From positions 124,001 through 188,000 of the forward strand of contig JARKIF010000002.1 in the NCBI GenBank assembly GCA_029378245.1: a stretch of 64,000 nt of DNA, given 5' to 3'. The stretch's first letter is position 1; each line of letters starts with the position of its first letter. Below the pieces are notes generated by a model. It had not been told where the DNA came from, did no database searches, and was given only the letters and a program-made list of their open reading frames with translations. This document shows, one piece after another, positions 33,512-44,373 of the stretch. The DNA is from Roridomyces roridus (Eukaryota > Basidiomycota > Agaricomycetes > Agaricales > Mycenaceae). A program made the position numbers and the translations under genes.

Positions 33512-34954
33512 CTAGAGGAACATCGAATCAACGACGGACTCGATTTTCACAGCATCTCTGATCGTAATAAACAATCCATCCTTTTCCATTGGACCTACGT
33601 CTACGTCGCACCCGATGCGAACGATGCACACGGAAAAGAGGGATTCCCTCGATGTGCTGCGTACGGCCAGCCAGTGGGAGTGGAGCGCCTGTGTGAAGGA
33701 GTGGACCCGCTCGATCCAACTAGTTTCGAGTTCGACGAGATGAGGCATTTCGTGCACCAGATCGACTACCTTGTCCTGGTTTAGCCGCGACGACAGGCGG
33801 ATTAAAAGGAAGGATTTGAGTGATTCTTTACACCCGGACCGTGTAATGAAGGTCAACACCTCATCTTCGTCCGCCTCGTCAACGGTTGAGAGGTGCTCGA
33901 GGGAAGGAGTATTCAAGTAATTGAGAAGGGAGGGATAGGGAGAGGGAGGGAAGAGGTCGTGTCTTGATCTATGTAATTCGAGCATTCGCAGGTGGGGAAG
34001 AGTGATGTGACTCTGTGGAGACACAACCTCGTCCGGCATATCTGCGCATTCCACCTTGAGCTCCACGATCCTCGATAACTGCGATAAAACGCGCAGTGCT
34101 TCCTGTTGCAAGCGAAGAGTGATTGACAAACGAGTCAATTGACTCCACGGAAACTCGAATGGGGGGCGATGGCATTCACGCGTGTCAAACTGCACGCAGA
34201 CGGCGGTCAAGTTGGGTGCCGTAAATGTGTCGCTGAATTTTTCCGCCAGGACACCGATGTCTGCCTCCGACACTGAGGCGTGAATGCGGAGACTCTCGAG
34301 AGAAGGAAGACGCCCGCGGATGGCGGTGATGTCAAACAGGAGTCGTGACCGCGAGTACAAACACATGGAAAGATTTTGCCATCGTTCGCAGTGAGTGAGG
34401 GCGGCATCGAGAGCGTCATGTGTTTTTCTGGTCTCCTTGAGCTCGCTAATTCTGATTGTCCACAACGAGGCTCCAGCTCGGTCGTAGAGAAAATTCATCC
34501 ATGCAGCTGGCGGTTCGGTGGCATTCAAATCGAGGTAAAGCCAGGACCACAATGATTGTGTGCTCAGAGCGACAGCATTCCAGCGGCTGCAGACCCGTCT
34601 AAGCAGCCAGGGATAACGAGATGATTTCCACCGGTGCCAGTATGGGTCTGGTGCAAATGTGACACGGACCACGGCGGCAAAAATCTTTGCAAGAAGCTCG
34701 TTGGGGAGGCGGCGCATGGGTGAAAGTATTGGTTTATGGGAGTCTAGAGACTGCAGAAGATTCGCATGCCAACGGGCGCAAACAGCCATGACACTCTCGA
34801 GGTACGCTGCCTGTTTTTCGAGCTCGCCAATGTGCGTGCGCGCAATGCGTTCTTCCAGGCCGTCGGGGGCATAATTGGATCCAACGAGATAAGCGAGGGT
34901 GGCGGGAGGCTCGGGCGGATCGGGGAGCACGAAGGAACGTCCGTCATTGTCCAT
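33512..34954 (-). CDS. F-box protein, coiled-coil type
   Basis: Single-exon frame of 480 residues; the ATG at 34954 gives MDNDGRSFVLPDPP. An N-terminal helical segment (EERIARTHIGELEKQAAYLESVMAVCARWHANLLQSL) precedes the F-box (ILSPMRRLPNELLAKIFAAVV ... RRVCSRWNAVALSTQSLWSWLYLDL). A leucine-rich region follows (LPSLESLRIHASVSEADIGVLAEKF, QLSRIVELKVECAD, LPHLRMLELHRSR). It is a presumed SCF substrate adaptor. A decayed paralog lies at 62146, sharing PDG.EE, LLQSL, LSP.RRLPNELL and LEHCERWQ segments. Confidence 0.85.
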   Translation of the reverse strand: MDNDGRSFVLPDPPEPPATLAYLVGSNYAPDGLEERIARTHIGELEKQAAYLESVMAVCARWHANLLQSLDSHKPILSPMRRLPNELLAKIFAAVVRVTFAPDPYWHRWKSSRYPWLLRRVCSRWNAVALSTQSLWSWLYLDLNATEPPAAWMNFLYDRAGASLWTIRISELKETRKTHDALDAALTHCERWQNLSMCLYSRSRLLFDITAIRGRLPSLESLRIHASVSEADIGVLAEKFSDTFTAPNLTAVCVQFDTRECHRPPFEFPWSQLTRLSITLRLQQEALRVLSQLSRIVELKVECADMPDEVVSPQSHITLPHLRMLELHRSRHDLFPPSPYPSLLNYLNTPSLEHLSTVDEADEDEVLTFITRSGCKESLKSFLLIRLSSRLNQDKVVDLVHEMPHLVELETSWIERVHSFTQALHSHWLAVRSTSRESLFSVCIVRIGCDVDVGPMEKDGLFITIRDAVKIESVVDSMFL

Positions 34955-35973
34955 CTGTTCGTGGCGGGTCGACCGTCGAAGTGGAAGTGAGAAATGAGTC
35001 GCCGTGCCCACACAGCCACCTGACGTCAGCGATCACGGATGGCTTGCTCCGAACCACCATCTCCTCTTCGTCGTACTACGATCGTCCTCTCCGCAGACCA
35101 GTAGCTCGCCAGCTCGCGAAGTTCGAACAACTCTCGTTCCAACACTGCTCGAGAGGTACAGTGAAGATTGAGAAGAAACTTTTGTCCCCAGGGCGCTAGA
35201 AGATGGAATACGCGGAATTCTTTCACCAGTTTTTACACCATGGACTCTGTCTAAGACTGTCTCCTTTGGCGGGCAATGTGATACTCAGTCTTGAGTATGA
35301 ATGCCCTCTCCTCGAGTCACTGTCTTCTCATCAAACTTCCCAGAGATAATCGAATGCGCTCAATCTAAATTGTACACCCACTCCTTCTACCGCAATCGCC
35401 GCGGTCTAGTCTGTGCTATCGACGACAATTTCCAATGAGTCATCAACAGTCTTGAAAGCTACTTCTGTGGCGGAGGGCAGATAAAGGGCGGGGAGAAAGA
35501 TGCCATGGGCTTTGACTTTGCTGCTTTCTGTCGTTTTGGATTGTTACCCTCTCTCAGGTCCGTCTTGGCTCCCTTTTGGCTCCCTTTCTATCTAGTAACG
35601 AGGCGACACTAGCGAAGAATTTGATGCAGCTTCTTCAATTGGGCGACGCAGACGCGTGGGTCAGGCCTTTTTTATATCTGTCCCATCAGCCAGAAGCCGA
35701 TGACCCGAGAGGCCAACTTGTACCTCCGCTCGCGATGCATACGACAGCTCGTAGCTCAATTGGCGCCATCCTCATCTGCGATCCGGTGGACTCTTCGGGC
35801 CAGATAATTACTGCATGTGACTACCTCGCGGCGCGCCGCACTGCGCAACGAATTCTGTCTGCCGCATTGTCTGCGCTCTGTTTACATAAATGCTCCGGCA
35901 GGACTGGCTGGGGTCTGACGCTTCTTTTTCTCTTCCACCACCACACCTTTCCCTTCGTCCTCTCGCCAAAATC
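34955..35973. other. Intergenic region
   Basis: About 1 kb between divergent F-box and MYND genes; only short frames, no domain, no repeat structure recognised. Confidence 0.5.
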
Positions 35974-36684
35974 ATGGTTAAAGGCGTGATCTGTTGCTAT
36001 GAACCGTCCTGTGACAACGTCAGTTCGGAGGGATATACCATGAAGAGGTGCAAGCAATGCAAATCCCTGTGGTATTGTGTGAGTATGGCGCTCGATTTAA
36101 GATTCAGAATGACTCGGATCGCCGTTACGCAGAGCGTCGCTTGCCAGCGAAAGCATTGGCCCTTTCACAAAGCAGAATGCCAGTCGAGGGTCGTCTCGCG
36201 AGCGACGGTCGCCAGGCTGGCTGACTCGGACGTGCCAGAAAAGGCACTCGACAAGTGGATGTCGCGGACTTGTATGAAGTGGATTGACAAGATATCCCGT
36301 CAAGGTGTGTTTCCTTCTTTCCTGTTCATCGTACTGGAAACTGAGTTGATGATAGCCATGGGGGCAATGCCAAATCGCTCCCTCGAAACCGTCGACCAAC
36401 ATTTCGTCCTCTTCAAGCTTCTCTGGACACGCGGCACATTCGAAATCCAGCGTATAGAAGTTTACAAGCGCGTCGATCTCAGTATCGTAACGGGGATGCC
36501 GGAAGAGCAGGCGCGGGCTATGTGTGAGCTGGTTCGCCAGAGTGACGAAAAAGCGAAAAGACTCGGTTTGGACGGACCTCTGGGGGGAACGGCGATGGCG
36601 GTCGTTCTTGGACGCGTGGAGGAATGTGAAGGAGGCCCGGTGGACCTTGTACGCTTCAAGGAGGTGTCATTGAGGTTTGCGTGA
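35974..36684 (+). CDS. MYND zinc-finger protein
   Basis: The start MVKGVICCYEPSCDNVSSEG leads into MKRCKQCKSLWYC, intron 36079-36133 (gtgagt...cag), then SVACQRKHWPFHKAEC: a complete MYND finger with C-x2-C, C-x3-C and H/C pairs. A second intron starts after SRQ (gtgtgt...tag, about 36305-36360). The rest (MGAMPNRSLETVDQHFVLFKLLW ... MPEEQARAMCELVRQSD) is helical and unrecognised. MYND fingers bind proline-rich partner motifs; many basidiomycete paralogs have no assigned role. About 200 residues. Confidence 0.85.
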   Translation: MVKGVICCYEPSCDNVSSEGYTMKRCKQCKSLWYCVSMALDLRFRMTRIAVTQSVACQRKHWPFHKAECQSRVVSRATVARLADSDVPEKALDKWMSRTCMKWIDKISRQGVFPSFLFIVLETELMIAMGAMPNRSLETVDQHFVLFKLLWTRGTFEIQRIEVYKRVDLSIVTGMPEEQARAMCELVRQSDEKAKRLGLDGPLGGTAMAVVLGRVEECEGGPVDLVRFKEVSLRFA

Positions 36685-36902
36685 AGGTGGGTAGATACTA
36701 TTATGCTGCGTCGACTGTACGTTTTTTTTGGGAATGGTTGACTTTCTGGTCCATTTTTTCGTCTCTTTTCAAGTCAGTCTAGAGAAGATAAGATTAATCA
36801 CGTTCAAGACTCACCGAAAGAGACTGTCAGGGGGAAAGCCTTGAAACCACGGCAAATGAAACACATTTGTTGAACGACGACTCGGAAAGCGCAAAACATG
36901 AA

Positions 36903-38059
36903 TTAAAAGTAGTTCCCAAGTCTATACCTACTAGATGGATTACGACGAAAATACTCTGGTGGGATCGGGGAACGCTCCCCCACCGGCTGGGGCGGCTCAA
37001 CGTACTGCACCTCCAGAACATCAAGGAGCACAGGAAGCGTGTCCGCGACATGTTCTCGAATGGCAGCCATCCCAGCATCACTCAAAGGTCCAGTTATCCC
37101 GAGTTTTTGGATACGGGAAGTGCATTCGGGTCGGATGGACTCAATGATGCTGGCGGCTGTCCAGATATCGTCGTCCTCTTCGCACGATATGTAGAGGCTT
37201 TTGATGTGGATGTAAGGCGAAATATCCACGAACCCCGTGTCCTGTTAAAACAAATTTTTTTAGCTAGAAATTATCGGGTAAAACCACGACGTACGTGTCT
37301 TGTATCGAGTTTGAGCACCTCGATGGTCCTCGCTGCCGCGACAAATAAAGGGGTTTGGAGATAGTGATAGTCCACGCCTAGACTCAGTCTCCTGAGGTGC
37401 GAAAAATCCAAGTAACGCCTGGTAGTGACGGATTCCAGCCAAAATATACCGGCACTGAAGCCACCTTTGAGCCTGAACGAGTCGATTCGCAGTGGCGCGC
37501 CCCGATAAACCACAATTGGAGTGTCTTTCACGAGGGGAAACATTCGCCCGGGAAAGAACTCCATCTCCGTCACACTCTGTGCCAGGCTCCCGAAGAGAGA
37601 TTGGAATATATCCTCGGAATCTCCGGAGCTGCATCGGATTTGGACGTGTTTGAGCGTCGGACGGGCGAGAAGTTGTTTCATTCCCGTCACGGACAACTCG
37701 GTGGGCCATCTGTACGCCAGATAAAGCGTGTGGAGCATCGGAATTGGGGTGTTTAGGAGAGCCGTCAAGTTCCCGGAGGAAAGGCCTTCGGGGTAGAGCT
37801 CGAGGGAGCGGATGAGGCGGGCAAGATGGGGAGAGCTCCGAAGTGTGTGTAGGAGGAGGGTGCAGGGGCGATCCAGTTTGTGGAGGTCGGGCTCTCCCGG
37901 ATAGATGGCGAGGAGGACATGCCAATAGAGATTTGACTGTGCAGGGTGTTTCCAAGAGCGGCGGACGAGGGCGCATGCGAGCAGTCCTTTGGACTTGGGG
38001 TAGTCAATGAGATGGCGTAGAATTTGGTCGAGGAGCTCAGGAATCGCCAAGGGAGACAT
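36903..38059 (-). CDS. F-box/LRR-type protein
   Basis: Exon 1 from 38059 encodes MSPLAIPELLDQILRHLIDYPKSKGLLACALVRRSWKHPAQSNLYWHVLL, a clear F-box. It is followed by PHLARLIRSLELYPEGLSSG, PMLHTLYLAYRWPTELSVTGMKQLLARPTLKHVQI and SHLRRLSLGVDYHYL, degenerate leucine-rich repeats. A GTACGT...AACAG intron (about 37245-37297) joins KLDTRH to DTGFVDISPYIHIKSLYISCEED. The stop is at 36903. About 367 residues; probable SCF adaptor. Confidence 0.85.
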
Positions 38060-38949
38060 GATAGCAAGGAGTCTCAGAGACTTTCAAACGATCATGACTC
38101 CTGAATCAAAGTGGTGGTCAAGAACAAGCCGAGTTGATACATCACATCCCGGATCAAACAAAAAAAAACATCTTGTCCTCTGCCCCCATCATCTCGCTTC
38201 AAGTCGCTCAAGCTCGAATGTAGTTGGGACTGTGGCCTTCTCTCGCCTGCCAAATGCTCCGTCCTCTCTGTCTCGGGTCAAAGCTCAATTTTGTCCTTCG
38301 AATTCGACCACAAAACCTCCGTTCTAGTGCAAGCAGCAATTCTAGCGTCTGTGCTTTGCTCAATGCTTCCAGAGCTTCTGGATTGTTTCGCAGCTAGGAC
38401 CTCTCTGTAGTAAATTCAAAGTCATCGGCGCGCTCGAAAATGCCAGTGCTCGAGACCCCCCCGTACGGCTTCAAAATGCAACTTCTTTTAGTTAGAGGTG
38501 TCTGGACGCTGGGGCGAGCTCTTTGAAGCCTAGGCGCGATCCTTCCCTTCGAACTCGCAGTCATCCCTGGACCACTGGTGTTTACATGACAAATGTGGCG
38601 GCTCTTTTAGTCGTTGTATTGCACACGGATTCAGACGAGTCGTTGCTCCGAGGACTGGCATCGCGGTGAGTATATGGTACGAAATTCAGGGAGTGTTACT
38701 GATCCTCACTTGGGTGACCTCTAGTGAGTAATTCACGCCCGCCATCCCGTGCCAGCGACGCCCGGGCCCTTAGCGCTTAGCGTCCTACATCAACGAGATA
38801 TACAGCTTGTCGCTCAAATACCGTTGGAGAGGCGGCCACTGGGCACAGGATTTTGCCCCTGTATTCCATTTCCCTACAATTGGATCGATCGATCACAAGA
38901 ATGTTTAAAAGAGCCACGAAGTTCGATGATTTGAAACGACACCCCCACC
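38060..38949. other. Intergenic region
   Basis: About 890 bp without a supportable gene. A TTTAAAA motif at 38904-38910 lies 40 bp before the next ATG and may act as its TATA box. Confidence 0.4.
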
Positions 38950-39489
38950 ATGAACTACGGTTATCTTTTCGGCATGCCGAATTGCACTAACGAGCAGTAA
39001 ATACTTGTATGGCTGATCGCACTCTAAACATTTGTTAGATTGGACCAAATGATAGAGGCCAATAACGAGGCAGTCCGCAACGTATATACCAATTGGTTCA
39101 CTGACCCGTTTTTGATTGGCGACCGGTCAACGTTCCTATGGTCCACCCAGTGGAAAGACTTTGACCTCGCGGAATTTTGGGTCGACCGCACCGTGGACGG
39201 GCAACTCAAAATCGACAAGCTATTGAAGGAAACGTGGGTCGTGCCAGGCACTATCGAGATGTTGGCATTCTTGCCCCGGAGCATGGGCCTTTATTTCCTG
39301 TTCGCTGCCGGAGGGGAGTATTACTTTTGGACTGATTATGAGCTCAGGAAGCAGAGCAAAAAGTTTGGGTCTCATCAGGAGTTTGTCGACTATGCGACGA
39401 AGGCCGAGGGCTGGAAGCAAGGGTTAAATCTTCCCGACGTGGTGGTGCCGCAAGCCGTGGAAAGTGACTTCCTGTGGTGGGATGAATAA
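38950..39489 (+). CDS. Small unrecognised protein (WFTDP family, first of a tandem pair)
   Basis: Exon 1 encodes MNYGYLFGMPNCTNEQ; a short intron (gtaaat...gttag, about 38998-39040) follows; exon 2 encodes LDQMIEANNEAVRNVYTNWFTDP, then WKDFDLAEFWVDRT, LKETWVVPGTIEMLAFLP, GLYFLFAAGGEYYFWTDYEL, a charged SKKFGSHQEFVDYATKAEG and LNLPDVVVPQAVESDFLWW. About 165 residues. There is no signal peptide or transmembrane segment, and it is rich in Trp and Phe. I do not recognise the family. Its downstream neighbour is a paralog, showing local duplication. Confidence 0.75.
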
Positions 39490-39711
39490 ATATCGTATGT
39501 TGTCGCACAACACTTTGCTAGCGTCCTCTTCTGAGTCCTCGATATGGGTCGACGTGGTGCTCCAGTTTTGAGGGCCATCCGACGGAGAGTTTTGTTGGCG
39601 TTCAGTGATTCAAACGACAATATGGGACGTCCGACGAGGATGGAGCTAAATTCTCCTGTCTCGCGCCTTGAGACATTTCCGATCGGACCCATAAAAGAGC
39701 TCGTACTCATT

Positions 39712-40251
39712 ATGGAACCCACATGCACCGTACGGGAGTGAGTTTGCTAGTTCTCTATCTTGTTCGAGCCCTAAATTGGTTCATCATGATCAGCGCGAGG
39801 AAATTCGCACAGACCAAACGCGAGACGATCCAGAATCTCTACGCAGATTGGTTTACCGACCCAAAGATCCGCGAGGACTCGGAGGGATGTGGTCCACCGA
39901 CTGGCAGGACTTTGACATCATCCTCTTCTGGAGACAGCGCACGGAAAGACGAAAATCGACAAGCTTCTCAAGGAGACGTGGGTGGTGCACAATGGGACCA
40001 TTGAGATGCTAGCGTTCATGCTCGGCGGTCAGGGTCTTTATTTCTTGTTTGCCGCTGGAGGGGAGTACTACTTCTGGGCTGACCATGTGCTCAAGAACAG
40101 TAAACGGTTCGCGAGCCATCAGGAGTTCGTGGACCATGTTGTTAGGGCCGACGGTACGGACAGAGGGTTGACGCTTCCGGATGTGGAGGTTCCGCAGGCT
40201 GTGGAGACCAATTTCATGTGGTGGTTTGATAGAGCGCCCATCGAACCTTGA
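39712..40251 (+). pseudogene. Paralog of the WFTDP protein, frameshifted
   Basis: Homologous to the preceding gene: MEPTCTVR start with an intron at the same place, TIQNLYADWFTDP, WSTDWQDFDIILFW, KIDKLLKETWVVHNGTIEMLAFMLGGQGLYFLFAAGGEYYFWADHVL, FASHQEFVDHVVRADG and LTLPDVEVPQAVETNFMWW. The segments fall in three frames, with shifts near 39880 and 39945 and no splice signals there. Either a recent pseudogene or one with sequencing errors. A shared AAAAGAGC motif precedes both paralogs. Confidence 0.7.
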
Positions 40252-40996
40252 CCGTACACGTGTTGGGAAAAATTACGCAGTGTAGTGTTTTCCCGCATTA
40301 ATGCTCTGCCCAACGACAGTCTTTGCTCATGGGAGAATGCTCTCCCAAAATCGCTTCGTTCAAGTTGTCCTTGTCTGGTTTGGAAGATATTGTCGCCATC
40401 CGTACAGGGAAAGCCGTCGTACAGCTCAAGATGGGTATTGTATGTCTGAGCGGCGGAGGACATAGAGAAACAGGCAGCGGGGAGACGACTTGTAATTGCG
40501 GTGAAACATCCCTCACGCACTGGAGATCTAACCCGTGACAAGATCGACCGCAGTGTCTGCCACCTGTAGGTTCCTTGCAGAAAAAATCAAAAGAAACAAA
40601 TTAGCTGATGGGCCACCACGCTTCCGTCCGTATTCTTGGGGTCAAGAGCGATAGCGTCCGAACCCTTCACGTCGGAGTCATTTTCTTTCCAAGTAGCAGC
40701 GAAGACATCCGAGTTTCCAGCCGCCGACTGAGGCCCGACTCGGAGTAAGGTAGAACAAAACGGGATGTCATGACGAGTGAGGCTGGTAGCGATAGTATTG
40801 AGACTGAAGTACCGACACAAGACTGACAAGGAGGAAGGCAAAAAGCAGTCGTGGGATGATGGCATCAGGTCCCATTTTTCGCTCGACTTGCAAATAGCCA
40901 GTGACCAACCAGGCTACATTGATTTACTACTACAGGGTCGACGGGAATTATAGATAATAATGTAAATGGCATCCAGAAAGACTGAAGGTAAGAAAT
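40252..40996. other. Intergenic region with a possible small secreted peptide
   Basis: No recognised gene. On the minus strand, 40875-40768 could encode a 35-residue peptide, MGPDAIIPRLLFAFLLVSLV and on, with a signal-peptide-like core; an overlapping 92-codon frame spans 40865-40587. Neither has supporting homology that I can judge. Confidence 0.25.
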
Positions 40997-42251
40997 TCAA
41001 TGCGCCTCGACGACCGAAGCGAAAGGGTAGTCCGTATACCCCGCAGGGTCCGTACTCCCCGGCGCGTAATACAGCGCACGGTTCCCGACAGCCAAAGCAA
41101 TACCATGCAGGAGTCGGTAAGGGAGGTCGGGCTGCAAAAGGGCAGCGTCAGAATCAAGTTGATGATAGCTCGAGAAAAAAACCCACGTTGGCGACGTACG
41201 GTCGAGCAAAGGCGATCAAGTCGCCTTTCTCTTCCGCGGTGGCGAGGGCAGTCTCACGGGTGTAACCGCCAGCACTGACGAGCGGACGGGAGCCCCAGAT
41301 GTCCCGGATGAAATCATTGGAATGGCCGTCTTTGACATCGACGGTTGTCGAGCCGTCTACGCGGGGCTCAACGACGTGAAGGTAAGCCAGGTCGGGGTAG
41401 CGATCGCGCAGCTCGGTGACGAGGTGCGTGTATGTGGGTTTGGGGTCGTCAAAGTGCATGTCTGGACAAGAGTTAGGACCGATGGGGAACAAAATAATAT
41501 CGAGACTCACCGAGGTAAGTGCCCCATGGGCTGATTCGGAAGGCAGTCTTCTTCTGCCCGACTGCGTTGACGACAGCGTCCACAACTTCGAGTGGGAAGC
41601 GGACGCGGTTCTCGATGGAGCCGCCGTAAGCGTCAGTGCGGATGTTACTCCGGTCGTGGAGAAACTGGTCGAGTAGGTATCCATTAGCACCGTGGATCTC
41701 GACGCCGTCAAATCCAGCCCTGTGGACCGCATTGGAGGCGGCTGTGGCGTAGAGCTGGACGTATTCGTGAACTTCTTCGATGGAGAGTGGACGAGGAGCT
41801 TCAGTCGTGCCTGTAGGGATGTCAGAAGCAGAAACAAAGGGCAAGCCCTCCGCAGCCAAGACTGCGGGCTCGGCTGCTCGACCGAGAGCCCAGAGCTGCA
41901 GGTACATGTAGGACCCTTTGGCATGCACGGCGTCTGTAACCTATCGAGACATGAGAAACAATATCAAAACGAGTCGGAGAACGGGCACACCTTCTTCCAA
42001 GCCGTTATTTGCTCATCTGACCAGATTCCCGGAGCGTTCGTGTATCCACCAGCACGCACTGCGATGAAAGTAGCCTCTGAGATGAGGAGACTGCCCGACG
42101 TGCTAGCGCGTTGGCCGTAGTATTCTGCAACATGTGGCAGAGGCGCGTGGTTCGCATTGGCGCGGAACCTCGTCGTTGGTGCAAATACCACTCGGTGAGC
42201 GAGCTCGATGTCACCGACGCGAGTAGATTGGAAGAGCTTTTGTGTCGACAT
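40997..42251 (-). CDS. Old Yellow Enzyme-family NADH:flavin oxidoreductase
   Basis: The start MSTQKLFQSTRVGDIELAHRVVFAPTTRFRAN is the FMN-binding N-terminus of the family. It is followed by APLPHVAEYYGQRAS, GGYTNAPGIWSDEQI, GSYMYLQLWALGRAA and GFDGVEIHGANGYLLDQFLHD, with the substrate-binding His and Asn of the HxxN motif and its Tyr. Then come YGGSIENRVRF, LHVVEPRV, SAGGYTRETAL, FARPYVAN and PDLPYRLLHG. Three introns are clear (after AWKK, after GTYL, and after PYVAN). About 360 residues, the usual length. It reduces activated C=C bonds using NAD(P)H; the physiological substrate is unknown. Confidence 0.93.
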
Positions 42252-42300
42252 TGGAGGTTGATTGGAATGAGATGGATGCTCTCTGCGACATTGGCGTAGC

Positions 42301-42307
42301 CTTTATA
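42301..42307 (-). promoter_or_regulatory. TATA box of the Old Yellow Enzyme gene
   Basis: TATAAAG on the minus strand, about 50 bp upstream of the ATG at 42251. Confidence 0.5.
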
Positions 42308-42387
42308 ACTTCTGGTAAGTGTCTTGTAATGCAGAACAGCGACAGCGACTCACTCAGCGAGGTGTATAAGTGCTGAGTGAGCCTCTG

Positions 42388-42740
42388 TCAGCGACGGCTG
42401 AATTTAGACGCGCTTTCCCGCAGGATCTTCGAGGCTGCCGGTAAGATTGAGCATTTCGCATCAAATTCTAGTGCTGCCAGGGAAGAAAAGCGGTCAGGGA
42501 ATTGAGTTTGAAAGAGCGCAATGGTGGAAGAGAGCAAGTCGAAATGATCCGCCATCAGACGCGCTTGCTCTTGTCCACCATCTCCAACAGCTGCAATCTC
42601 ACAAGTGAACAATGGCCGTCGCGGTTCCAAGATTCCTATGCGTCGTACAATCATAGGCCCACATTCAAGCCCCATCGACGGAAGATTCAAGACCAGGCAG
42701 ACACGAGTGATGGCGACACCGACGACTCCTCTCCTCCTTC
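42388..42740 (-). repeat. Leader segment shared with 45106-45290 and a 55-codon frame
   Basis: About 150 bp upstream of an ATG at 42555 resembles the segment upstream of an ATG at 45108. Shared words include CAATCATAGGCC, GAAGATTCAAGAC and GCTTGCTCTT, in the same order and spacing. The frame starting here reads MADHFDLLSSTIALFQTQFPDRFSSLAAL and stops at 42388; its counterpart reads MDSSSKTSSPG. The leaders are conserved but the products are not, so this may be a duplicated promoter or a transposable-element fragment. Confidence 0.45.
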
Positions 42741-42851
42741 CATGTCCACAATATCGACCCCACCACACAATGCTCATTCTACCGACTTTTTGCGGTCCAA
42801 GCCTGGACTCAATTGAGCCAGCCACTTGTCAGCCACCGTCAGCCGCCCAGG

Positions 42852-42858
42852 TATAAAA
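42852..42858 (+). promoter_or_regulatory. TATA box of the membrane-protein gene
   Basis: TATAAAA, 49-54 bp upstream of the ATG at 42906. Confidence 0.5.
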
Positions 42859-42905
42859 GCCGCCCATTTTTTGCGTCTTTTCTTCAGCATATTACAGCTA
42901 CCGCG

Positions 42906-44373
42906 ATGTCCAACGACATCCTCCCCATCCTCTGCTTCGTCGCCTTCCTCGTCGGCCAGTTGTTCAATAGCATCTGCGCCGGCATTGCCAGCCCCGTCGT
43001 CCCCAATGTGCTCTCCCCTACCGGGTGGTCCCTTTCCTCCGTGGTCATGATTGTCGTGGTAACTCTCCTCGTTCACGACGCTGTCATCCTCACCGCCGTG
43101 TGGTACTACTTCAGAGCTCGGCACATGGCCTGCAAGACCGATATGGCGTCAAGAATCCGCCTCCTCTTTCGTATACCACTGCTCCTCCCACCGACTGCAA
43201 ACCCAAGACGCCTCCTTCTCCCACCACCGCCCTCGCTGGTCTCACCCAGTCTGTCCCTCGTCGTCAATATCGCCTACCTGGCTCGACGTTGGGTGTTTGC
43301 GCCCATTGGGTCGGGGTGGCTGACGGGTGTGTGCTTTTCTCCTCGTGAGACGTGATACTGACGCGTCGTATAGTTCCCCGCTCGCAGCGTGCGCTTCCCG
43401 CACCTCATGGCAATGCTCTCGTGGTACAGCTAGCTTGGAAGGCGATCGTTTCTTTCAAGGTCGCGGCGAAGACTTATGAAGGCGTGGTGCTCAATACCTT
43501 TGGCCTCCTGAATCTCAGTGTTGTTGTACGACGTCCTTTACGGGCGCCTAGTGTATGGCGGGTCCGAAGTATGTCTTTCTCATTGCACCAGCAACTTAAC
43601 ACTGACGTTCGTCATTCTTTCAGTCCTCCCATCACTTGGGCTGTATCAAGACCTCAACGATATCTTGCTCATTGTCGACAGCGCCCTCGCTGCCTGGAAG
43701 GCCCTCAAGCCCCCTCCGCAAGACGTCCATCAAGACGATTCGGTCACGCTCATCGGCGACAGCGAGTCTATGGGGTCCGACGACGAGCTCAAGCTTCCTT
43801 TCCTCCTCAAGTCCGCCGTCTCCGCTCTCGACGAGCCTGTCCCCGTGGACTCTGACCTCCAGCTCGTCCGGTATACCCTCTATCCGACCCTTACAAGACG
43901 TTCGCTACACATCAAGAGGTCCAAGACGCTTCTTCTTCACGGCCATCGCTGGGTTTCAAGATCCCTATTACGGCCCTCTTCCAGCGGACGGTTATTCGCC
44001 AAGACACCTTTTCGTATATCGACGAGGCTCCTGCCCCACGACCTCCGCTCGTAGGCAAGATACCTGTCTACACCTTTTCCAGAAGACGGTCATCGGGGAG
44101 GACACCTTCATCTACATCAAGGAGCTGGAGTACACTTCCTACCAAGAGTTCGCCGAGGCGGTGCCGCGGGACATGCTGTTTGAGGAGCGGGAGCGTCCTA
44201 ATTTCGGTTCGTTCTCCGCTCTGTCTGATCCTCTGCCTTGCGCTGACGATTCCTCGACAGCTGTTAGACGGCCACCACCGCTTGCGATCCTTGACATGAT
44301 CCCACCCCCGGCCCGCCCTTCTCAGCTACAACTTCTATCTCGTCTTCGTCTCTGGACGTTGGCTCTCGCGTGA
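42906..44373 (+). CDS. Multi-exon membrane protein, unrecognised
   Basis: The start MSNDILPILCFVAFLVGQLFNS is a hydrophobic helix; a second follows (SSVVMIVVVTLLVHDAVILTAVWYYF). After several short introns (one at about 43329-43374), further plausible exons read AWKAIVSFKVAAKTYEGVVL, VLLYDVLYGRLVYGGS, LGLYQDLNDILLIVDSALAAWK and DSVTLIGDSESMGSDDELKLPFL. A repeat pair follows: TVIRQDTFSYIDEAP and TVIGEDTFIYIKELEYTSYQEFAEAVPRDMLFEERERPNF. The exact exon chain is not resolved, and the sequence to about 44640 may add a last exon. No family is recognised. Confidence 0.5.

Noticed and set aside
39712..40251. Intact gene with very short introns
   Set aside because: The frame changes near 39880 and 39945 have no GT-AG pairs and fall inside blocks that are continuous in the upstream paralog.
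29803..42251. Secondary-metabolite cluster built on the reductase and Old Yellow Enzyme
   Set aside because: No synthase, P450, transporter or methyltransferase lies between them; the neighbours are F-box, MYND and small unknown proteins.
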